DNA of 64,000 bases from Buddleja alternifolia (Eukaryota > Streptophyta > Magnoliopsida > Lamiales > Scrophulariaceae): the NCBI GenBank assembly GCA_019426215.1, contig CM033395.1, positions 18,218,569 through 18,282,568 of the forward strand. The letters run 5' to 3'. Positions 55,899-64,000 of the stretch are shown piece by piece. A program made the position numbers and the translations under genes. Numbering within the stretch: the stretch's first letter is position 1; each line of letters starts with the position of its first letter. A model generated the notes under the pieces. It saw only the letters and a list, made by a program, of their open reading frames with translations. It searched no databases and was not told where the DNA came from.

Positions 55899-58800
55899 TT
55901 AATGACTTGATCTAACTTTGTATCGCTTGGGCATTTCAGCTCGGATAGCTTCAGTCAGATTATCTTCCAAGGTCATCATTGCTTCATGATCTTTGTTGAT
56001 TATGAGCTTGTTTTTTTCTTGTTGTCTCTTCTTGAAGGCAGTAAAGTGTTTGTCCCAATCCGTTGGATCGATACCAATATACCTTAGACAAATTTTGAAA
56101 GTTCGGACAAATTCAGACATCTGCCTCTCTTCAGCTAAAATTTTAGGATCTGAAGGTTCTGGAATGGATGTTCTTTGAAGAAGGATGTCGAACTGTTCCA
56201 ACATTGCTCTTGTAGGTATTGGTAGATTTGGATATAGTGCTCTTGGAGGTTCCCTTAGTGTGCTACTAGGCGCTCTAGAGTCACTTACTTGTAAAGTGGT
56301 TATCCAGGATGGGAGACTTAGCGCTGAAGGAGAGGTTAGAACTCGATGCTTCAGAGGCGTGGGTTCTTGAGCTCTTGAACTCGACGTTTTCCTCTTTTCT
56401 ACTTTTTTCTTCTCTTCCCCCTTATTGCCATCATCAGACCTCAGAAAGTGATCTGTGAGTAAACTGACCTGATGAGCAATCTGAGACATAGAATCTATGA
56501 TGTCGTCCAGACGCTTATCGAAACGTTCCTGCAGGGCGAGGAGCTTGGCGCTGGTAGCATCATTCAGAGAAGTCTCAAGGGTTTCGAGGCGCTTTTCAAG
56601 CTCTTCTTTCATGGCAAGCTGGGTTGCTTGAGTGGCATCATGCATTTCTTGAAAATTTTGTTTGCACTCACCAATAGCCGCTTGAGCTGAACTACGCATA
56701 TGAGCAATCTGAGCGCTCATAACGTGAGTCTCTATTATTGCCAAATCATCCTTAATCCAGTGAAGGGATTCTTTATTTTGAGCAGCATGGGCACTGATAT
56801 TCTCCAAAACAGATTTGAGCAAAGGACCGAAGAATTGACTCTCATCTGATTGAACCGTTTGAGGAGCAGGTCGCTTGAACCTTGATGAGTGTTTGAGAGA
56901 GTCAATAGGAACTTGATATGCAGGATCAAAGACAGTACCTCGTATGTCAAGAGTAAGATCCTCAGCAACGGGTTCAGGAGCGTCAGGAATATCCTCTGGT
57001 GGAGACGCTTGAACGGGTTCTTCAGCAGGCGCTGGCATACTGGTGACTTCGGAAGTGAATGCTTCAACTGACTTAGCAGACGCTTCCTCAAGCGTTGACT
57101 CAGGTTGACGAAAGTCATCGAATTGGAAGTTCCAATTTGCTAAATCGGCGTAGGAGGTGGATGCAGCTTCCAAAAGTTCAGCAAGTCTAGTTCTAGTCAC
57201 ACAAGTTCCGAAAATGAATGTGCGAAGGGGACTATCAATGGCCCTGATGTGCATTGGTCCAATGATGTCTAGCACATGATGCGGAAAGAGTTTAGACGGC
57301 GCTTGACAGATGGAAAAGAGTGAATCTGGGCGGTAATCTCTGGAAAATCCAATCAAGCAGTCAGAAGGAAGAGACTTGAGACGCTGATCCTCAGGCACGT
57401 AGGCAGCGTAGTACTCTTCTAGCTATGGATAGAGCGCTTAAGCTAGTCCCTGATTTCTTTCAAGCAGTGAGAGGACAAACTCATAATGATTGAGTGCCTC
57501 TGTGCGAAGAGAAGGGAGCAAAGGATATCCTCGGAAAGAGTTGATTACGGAGCCGTTCCATTATCGGAGATTTGCAGTGAAGATTTTGTCGAACAGAGAT
57601 AGTGGAGTCATAATCTTCACCATCATATTGAAGTTATCCTCGTAGTGGCTTGGAGAAAAATTCAAACATGATACAGAAGAGGTACCACTGGAAGATGTTT
57701 GAGCGTTGAAGAGTAGAGAAGTATTGGATAGTCGGTAAAGCTCTTGACGCAGACACTGCTCAATTTGATGTCTAATGAGTGGAAGCTTCAGAACAGGTCC
57801 AACTCTCTGTTGACGCATCTTCAGGCAATACTTGGCAAAGTGACGCTTCTTGTCATGCATGCCTATGCCAAATAAATGGGGAGCTTGGACTAAGTCTGAG
57901 AATGTGTATTTGTGTCCTACATACGCTTCAACCCAGTTGACTTCATTCATGCAGTAATCTGTTCCAGCATTAACTATAGCGCGAATGCCTTCATGATGAA
58001 TATCTCTGATAGATTCAAAGCGACATCTATCAGTCTGATAGTTGGCATTCCAAACGCTGTCAAAGAATGCATCGACTTCAGTCTGAATTAAATCTATCAA
58101 TGATTCTAGACGCTCACCGGCATGAACTGCTTTATTCTTCCACAGGCGAAGTGGATTGGTTGAAGATAGATTTTCAATACTGTTAGCAGTCTGTGGAAAG
58201 TGTGTGTAGCCTTCTCTGTTCAATACTACTTCGGATGGATTGAGAAAGCTAGGACGAAGAGGCTCACACACCCGAATGTTGTAATCTCTTAGGGCGAAGC
58301 CTGTACTCCTGATGTGGCCATAATCAAGATAATATGCCAAATCCACATCACATCTAGGAGTCCTTCCTCCTTCTCTGTCTTGTTGAAGAATAAGAGAAAA
58401 CAGTATTTGACCAGGGGTTTTTCCAAGTTCAATGGCTCTATAGAACTTTCGCTCAATTTCTGTCAACTCCGTGTTAAACACGATATCCCTGATTTTATTG
58501 TCGTCGTCAATCAACAGGGCAATTTCATTCTCATCAGCAATTTATCTTTCTTCATTGTATCCTGCAGGAATGAAATCTTCTTCGAGTGCTGGAGGCATGT
58601 AATTGATCGAATGATCAATCGTCTTTAGCGGGTCCAGTTGGAAGAAGTGCCTAGGTGCTAAAACGTCTTCAGCAACGCTCTGATCTTCTGAGCGTGCCTC
58701 TGTTATCGCCTGAATAGGGGTTGATGGTTGAACCTCTTTAGTAGCAGGTTCCTCAGCGTCAAATGCAGCAACTTCTGCGGCAACATCTTTAACGATAGCC

Positions 58801-61018
58801 ACAACTTCTGTCATCTCAACGTCTAGGAGGACATCTGTTGATGCTTCAGTGGCGGCTGGAACTATAGCTGTAACAAAAGAACTATCCTCTATAAGAGCAG
58901 GATCTTCTACAGATGTAGGAATAGAAGTGCTGTGGGAAGAAATAAACTTACCCTGAGAACTAGTCTCAACAGCAATACTCTGAGCGCTTGGCTCAGCAGC
59001 AACTTGAACGCTTGGCTCAACAGCGACTTGAGCGCTTGGCTCAACAGTCTCAGGCTCTTCAGGAACAGGAGCAGCCCGACGCTTGCTTATACTGAAGCGC
59101 TTGAATATTTTCTGCACGTTGACTCCTTCAACGAGCTTAAGCGCTTGAGCAGGAGGAGGAGCAACTGGTTCATCAAATTCGATTTGTTTGATGATTCCTT
59201 CCAGCTTCCTCCACTTTAGAGGTAACATGTCCTTCCTCCTTGTCTGTCTTGTTGAAGAATAAGAGAAGACGGTATTTGACCAGGGGTTTTTCCAAGTTCA
59301 ATGGCTCTATAGAACTTTCGCTCAATTTCTGTCAACTTCGTGTTAAACACGATATCCCTGATTTTATTATCGTCGTCAATCAACAGGGCAATTTCATTCT
59401 CAGCAGCAATGTATCTTTCTTCATTGTATCCTGCAGGAATGAAATCTTCTTCGAGTGCTGAAGGCATGTAATTGATCGAATGATCAATCGTCTTTAGCGG
59501 GTCCAGTTGGAAGAAGTGCCTAGGCGCTAAAACGTCTTCAGCAACGCTCTGACCTTCTGAGCGTGCCTCTGTTATCGCCTGAATAGGGGTTGATGGTTGA
59601 ACCTCTTTAGTAGCAGGTTCCTCAGCGTCAAATGCAGCAACTTCTGCGGCAACATCTTTAACGATAGCCACAACTTCTGTCATCTCAACGTCTAGGAGGA
59701 CATCTGTTGATGCTTCAGTGGCGGCTGGAACTATAGTTGTAACAAAAGAACTATCCTCTATAAGAGCAGGATCTTCTACAGATGTAGGAATAGAAGTGCT
59801 GTGGGAAGAAATAAACTTACCCTGAGAACTAGTCTCAACAGCAATACTCTGAACGCTTGGCTCAGCAGCAACTTGAACGCTTGGCTCAACAGTCTCAGGC
59901 TCTTCAGGAACAGGAGCAGCCCGACGCTTTCTAATCCTGGAGCGCTTGAATATTTTCTTCACGTTGACTCCTTCAACGAGCTTAAGCGCTTGAGCAGGAG
60001 GAGCAGCAGCTGGTTCATCAAATTTGATTTGTTTGATGATTCCTTCTAGCTTCCTCCGCTTTAGAGGTAACTTGTGCTGTGCATCCTCATCAGTTTCCTC
60101 ATCATCTTTCTGAGGAGCAGGAACAACTTGTACCTTGGGCTTTCTTGGGGCCCTCTTCTTGGTAACAGCCGGACGCTTCATGGCTTCTTCTGGAACTGGA
60201 CGCTCCGCTTCCTCATAGGACACTTGACGTACTTCCAGACGCTCAGATAGTGGTTTAGCAGCACCACCAATCTTGGGAGGATTAAAGAGATTATTCAGAA
60301 TCCTTCGTCCCAGAAGCTTGGTCTTATTCAACGGGTGACCAGACGAGTATACACACTTTGATCTGTACAGCAGGTCACTTAGAACAAGCCCATAAGGTTT
60401 ATTCGAGGCGCTTAAACAGTCCCGAAACCTTCCAAAAATATACGCACTCCAGTTGATCTTGATGTTGAGGAGTATAGCAGTCATCATCTGAAATTGTACT
60501 GGGTTCACCTTATCAAAGGTTCCCACTCGGCATTCTATGATCTTGCTACAAAAATCAGCTAACAATCGGTATTTGGATACCAGTTCTTTCTTTTCAAAAT
60601 ACTGAGTGTAGGGTACATCGTCGTACGCACTCATTGTTGTCCATGCTTCCTTGATTTGTTTTAAAGTAACACAGTCCAATGCCTCGCCCTCATTTGGAAG
60701 ATTGAAGTTCTCGGCAATGGAGGCAGCAGACAGAATAAATTCCTTGGGAGACTCCTTCTTGGATAAGGGAATTAGACAAGAGATAGACTTCTTGTCCTCT
60801 GAAAGTTTAGCAGATTTCCAGAAGGTGTCAACTTCAGTCGGAAACAGATAGGAGTATTGTGTCAAGAATGGTTTAAGCCCAGCTTTGACGACCATGTCCA
60901 TCATGTCTGTTAGATTGATCTGAGGTTGTTCGTAGAGGAATTTCTAGTCGACAACAAGGCCTTCAGTAACCTTGATGGTAAGTTCGGCAGAAGTAGACGA
61001 AGATTTCTTTGGTGCCAT
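55899..61018 (-). pseudogene. Long ORF of the Sirevirus-like element (envelope-like position; function unknown)
   Basis: The start at 61018 reads MAPKKSSSTSAELTIKVTEG; a stop follows at codon 25, then an open frame to 59216 (562 codons from the next Met). Related frames continue at 59228-58542, 58514-57561 and 57398-55899, separated by single stops and one tandem duplication. Content in order: a globular N-terminal region of about 250 residues with several Trp and Cys; a Lys-rich and Glu/Pro/Ala-rich low-complexity segment; a second globular region (RCDVDLAYYLDYGHIR onward); a coiled coil (about 56650-56450, KEELEKRLETLETSLNDATS); and a C-terminal part with WDKHFTAFKKRQQEK. I see no reverse-transcriptase, protease or zinc-knuckle motif, and no clear transmembrane segment or signal peptide. 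The envelope-like label rests on position only; a structural (gag-like) role is an alternative. Confidence 0.6.
58361..60073 (-). repeat. Tandem duplication within the long ORF
   Basis: Two adjacent near-identical units, 58361-59229 (869 bp) and 59230-60073 (about 844 bp), both start on the plus strand TCCTTCCTCCTT and end TTTAGAGGTAAC(A/T)TG. They differ by point changes and by one extra copy, in the left unit, of a short AACAGCGACTTGAGCGCTTG-type word. The 869-bp period is not a multiple of three, so the duplication breaks the frame. Confidence 0.9.
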
Positions 61019-61577
61019 TTTTAGTGAAAGAGATGAACTGAGATTTTCTTTTGCTTTGAGAGAGAGAGAGAATAAATTTTGCAGATATGTTTGAGGAAAA
61101 GTGAATTGTCTTTCTGCAGAAATTGTATTTTAAATGACACAGTAAAGAATTTTTGAAACTTATGTTCTCTATTCTCTGTAGGATTTAGACACGTGTAACG
61201 ACTTTTGAATCTCAGCCATAAATTCATTAACTGAGGACGCGAGTTTTGTGTAATAGAGAGAAGTTACATTTGGTAATTCTCATATAAAGATTTGACATCC
61301 GAGTTAAAATTTTAAAATGTTTGGCATTTTCAGAGTGTAACGTACGCGCCTGTTTGTACACTGACACGTACACAAATACGTACTATCTCTGAACCGTCAT
61401 TTTGAAAAAGAAACTTTTGATTAACCGCCAGTTTGATGTGATAGAAGCGTGCGAGTAGAGTACAAAATAGACTTTTGAGTCTACCCACTACTTCGAGAGA
61501 AGATTGTAAACTTTATGCATGGCTTGTAAAGAAAAATATTTTTATATTAAGAATTAATTGGAATTGATTCAACGCTT

Positions 61578-61597
61578 AACTGATACCACTTGTTGGT
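61578..61597 (-). other. LTR-end/primer-site-like junction
   Basis: The minus strand reads CATATACCAACAAGTGGTAT and then CAGTTAAGCG. This matches the form of a copia 5' LTR end (CCAACA) followed by a Met-tRNA primer site (TGGTATCAG). It lies between RNase H and the long ORF, where such a junction is not expected. About 150 bp further right is a purine tract (minus AAATTTAGGGGGAAC, about 61744-61758), so a short or truncated LTR may sit between them. Confidence 0.55.
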
Positions 61598-61854
61598 ATA
61601 TGAAAATTAGACGCTTAGGATTGAAAAGACTTTTATATTTGAGCGTCCAATATTTTATGCATAAGTAATACTGAGCGTTGATGATCATGCATCTGAAAGT
61701 TTTGATCATTGACGCTTGAAGTTATGGTTAAGTACAATTTTAAGGTTCCCCCTAAATTTGATATCTTGTACCAGTTAGGAAAATCTTTTTAGACACAAAT
61801 TAAGTGGATTCCCCCTAAATTATATATCTAATAAAATATGATGCAAAATGATTA

Positions 61855-62206
61855 AGCGTTTAAATCAATCATACGTAATTCACTTCTCAAAGTGAGAAAA
61901 CGTTGTTCGTTGAGTGCTTTGGTGAAGATATCTGCCAATTGTTTGTCAGTTCCAATGAAGGGCATGGAGATATGTTTTTTTTGAACGTGGTCACGAAGAA
62001 AATGGTATCTAATGTCATTGTGTTTGGTTCTGGAATGCAGAACAAGGTTTTGAGTCATAGCTAGAGCACTTTGGTTATCACAATGAATGGGGGTTGGACC
62101 TAGGATTATTCCATAATCTCTAAGTTGCTGCCTCATCCATAATACTTGTGCACAACAACTTCCTGCAGCTACATATTCAGCTTCGGCTGTAGAGGTAGTG
62201 ATAGGG
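61855..62206 (-). pseudogene. Sirevirus-type copia RNase H C-terminal fragment
   Basis: The minus strand from about 62206 encodes PITTSTAEAEYVAAGSCCAQ, then VLWMRQQLRDYGI, HCDNQSALAMTQN, SRTKHNDIRYHFLRDHVQKK and LADIFTKALNEQRF, ending in a stop at about 61852. These are the RNase H motifs of Sirevirus-group copia elements (AGSCCAQ and the LADIFTK tail). The upstream part is cut at 62206 by the Tat-like LTR, so the first residues of the open frame come from that LTR. Confidence 0.85.
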
Positions 62207-64000
62207 TGTGAATTTACATGTTTTAGAGCTTCATATTTATTGGATTTATATTGGTTTATGCATGATTTATACCACATTTGCGTTTAATTTGTGTGCTTAT
62301 TGAGTAAAGGTGGAAAATCACTACAATAGAGGAATAACGCGCGCAAACACATAGGCGCCTTGAGGAAGTTTCCTTCAAAAAAGTTGTAGATCTCTGTGTC
62401 AGCTTCACTTGGCAATTTGAATCATTCAAATCGGAGGTCCGTGGAGAAAGTTATGAAGGAAACACGATTACTGCGCTAAAAACCAAGAAAACGGTTCAGA
62501 CATTCAGCTTAGCACGCCCAAGCGCCCCTCAAACCACGCCCAGGCGCATCTGACATCCAGTTCCAAGGATTTGGTTTGCACTCCCGCGCCTAGGCGCCAT
62601 CATACCCACGCCCTGGCGCCAATATCGCAACACTTACCACAGTGCAAGGCTATTTATGTACACTTAGAGACCTAATTGTACAATGTTTCCTTCTACAAAG
62701 TTGTAGATCTATGTCTTATCTTCAATTGGGAACTTGAATCATCCAAATCAGAGGTCTTTGGAGAAAGTTATGAAGGAAATACGATTGCTGCGCAGAAAAA
62801 CAAGAAAACTGTCCAGACTTCGCAAAACCGCGCCTAGGCGCCGAAACACCCACGCCGGGGCGCCGATACCTCCGAAATTTGATTCCTTTTAGCCAAAAGT
62901 TCTGCATTTTAGGTGGAAGGGAATCATTTAAAGCCAAGAGGGTAGCACATGTGTTGAGGGGAGGTCATAAGTGTGTTTCTTGGTAGATCTACTTTATGGT
63001 AGAGTAGTGGAGGACACAAGAGGGGAACAACACATTGGAGAGAGAGGAATCTACAAAAGCTAATCATCTCTTGCATTAATTAAGGAAGGGGACCGATCAT
63101 AAGGAGGGGGAGAAGGAGAGTTTTTGAGGGAGGATTCATCATCAAGCTTGGAGGAGGAGAGAGGATTCATCATCAAGCTTGGAGGAGGAGAGAGGATTTT
63201 TCATTCTTCATCCATCACCATTAAAGATCATCATCAATCACACTTGAGGGAGTTTTTAATTGCTTTTCATTGCATTCTTATGTTCATGATTATGTATATG
63301 ACAACATTAGATTCTTTTAAGCCATTGATGATGAGCTAATCTTGTAAGACCAGGGCCATGTAAGGCCAAATTGTGATATATGCTTATAATAGATGATTGT
63401 TGAGGTTACTCTTATATTGTTATGTGATGTGAATTTGTGTTTTTGCCTATCTTGCATATACTTGATCACTATATGTTAGAATCTTATGCCTAGGTTAATA
63501 TTTCGGGAGAAAATTGACTTAGGGTGCAAGAAATTCACATCATGACCCGCAACTAATGAGGAATTGCCCTAGACATAGGTAAAGATTCCCGGGTGAAGTT
63601 GTTCGATTCAAATCGAGTGAACTCTAGTACGTTAATGCATGTTTAGTGGCTAGATTTCCGGATAGGAATATTTGGGAAATCACGATCTAAGCATAGGAGT
63701 TTATACGCGAGACATCGGTTATTCTCTACCCTCGGAGCTCTCACCATAACAATATAAGCGTAATCCTTCAACAAGAATCTTTATAAGTATAATTGATCAA
63801 TTTGAACCTAGCATGTGCCTTAGTCTCCCTTTATATTTTGGTTAAATCACTTGTGCAATCTTGTTCTTATCTTACGCGTTTCACACTCATTTTACGTTTA
63901 TTGTATTGATCTTTGTTGTTATAAAATCTTAAACTAGAATTCAAGTCCTTGTGGTTCGACAACTCGGACTTCTTTTTGTCCACTTTATTACTATACACGA
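62207..64000 (+). repeat. Ty3/gypsy Tat-like LTR, plus strand, running off the window
   Basis: It starts at the break of the RNase H frame (TGTGAATTTACATG). Its end part carries GTGGTTCGACAACTCGGACT and TTGTCCACTTTATTACTA, matching the minus strand of the 4.2-9.8 kb LTRs. A further shared block is GAGGAATTGCCC...TAGGTAAAGATTCCCGGGTG (63560-63597). By comparison, only about 50 bp of the LTR is missing at the window edge. It contains GCGCCTAGGCGCC words (62585, 62832). Small ORFs inside are not genes. Whether it is a solo LTR or the 5' LTR of a full element lies outside the window. Confidence 0.75.

Larger units (their letters stand above)
54157..62206 (-). mobile_element. Sirevirus-like Ty1/copia region, minus strand: RNase H, long ORF, 3' LTR
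   Basis: In minus orientation the order is pol RNase H (62206-61855), a spacer, a giant ORF (61018-55899), a purine tract (55683-55671) and a 3' LTR (55670-54157). A long ORF between pol and the 3' LTR is the layout of Sireviruses with envelope-like genes (family knowledge). An odd LTR/primer-site-like junction at about 61578-61597 allows another reading: a separate non-autonomous unit. gag and the rest of pol would lie right of the Tat-like LTR, outside the window. The insertion site is inside the MULE transposase; the left flank is ccagc (54152-54156). Confidence 0.7.

Noticed and set aside
1..64000. tRNA, rRNA, CRISPR, organellar insert or bacterial-type operon
   Set aside because: I saw no cloverleaf-like or rRNA-like conserved sequence, no spacer array and no organellar gene text on either strand.

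Overview
This is about 64 kb of AT-rich plant nuclear DNA, almost certainly from a dicot. It is a nest of transposable elements with one recognisable host-type gene, a plant defensin at 28.29-29.42 kb. The case for a plant rests on Ty1/copia, Ty3/gypsy (Tat/Athila-like), CACTA, hAT, MULE and Helitron elements of plant type, GT-AG introns, and the eight-cysteine defensin fold. I cannot name the species.

Layout. 1-1.79 kb is the terminal part of a CACTA element with a Ulp1-protease-like reading frame, subterminal palindromes and a CACTA terminus. 4.22-9.81 kb is an internally deleted Tat/Athila-like LTR element on the minus strand, with 1.6 kb LTRs and an imperfect 5-bp target duplication. 11.47-15.73 kb holds two successive broken copia elements on the plus strand. 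15.75-24.44 kb is a minus-strand Helitron with a Rep/helicase gene (HUH, two-tyrosine and helicase motifs) and a downstream RPA1-like OB-fold gene. Its helicase is split by a 1.7 kb TIR element at 18.95-20.67 kb. 26.26-27.23 kb is a non-autonomous hAT element. 28.2-29.4 kb is the defensin gene with its TATA box.

29.46-44.25 kb is a four-element nest. An old copia RNase H is interrupted by a 14.25 kb minus-strand copia (29860-44114, TSD gttta). That copia is itself interrupted by a solo LTR (34224-35821, TSD ctaac) and by a nearly intact hAT element (36592-40577, TSD catgtagc). 44.25-47.05 kb holds LTR debris. 47.31-49.88 kb is a small copia with gag and protease but no integrase, RT or RNase H. 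50.18-51.31 kb is a Pack-MULE-like element carrying a probable fragment of a tRNA m3C methyltransferase gene. 51.32-54.16 kb is a MULE transposase pseudogene with a FAR1-type domain. It is cut by a minus-strand Sirevirus-like copia region (54.16-62.2 kb) with a very long ORF between RNase H and the 3' LTR. That region is in turn cut at 62.2 kb by a Tat-like LTR running off the window.

Insertion order can be read from interrupted reading frames that rejoin in frame once one target-site copy is removed. Nearly all transposon ORFs carry stops or frameshifts. The Helitron and the 36.6-40.6 kb hAT are the least damaged. Unexplained structures worth attention are the spaced repeats in copia leaders, a cluster of long perfect palindromes near 10.1-10.24 kb, a dense TATACAGT word in MULE introns, GGCGCC-type words shared by unrelated LTR families, and a frame-breaking tandem duplication in the Sirevirus-like ORF.
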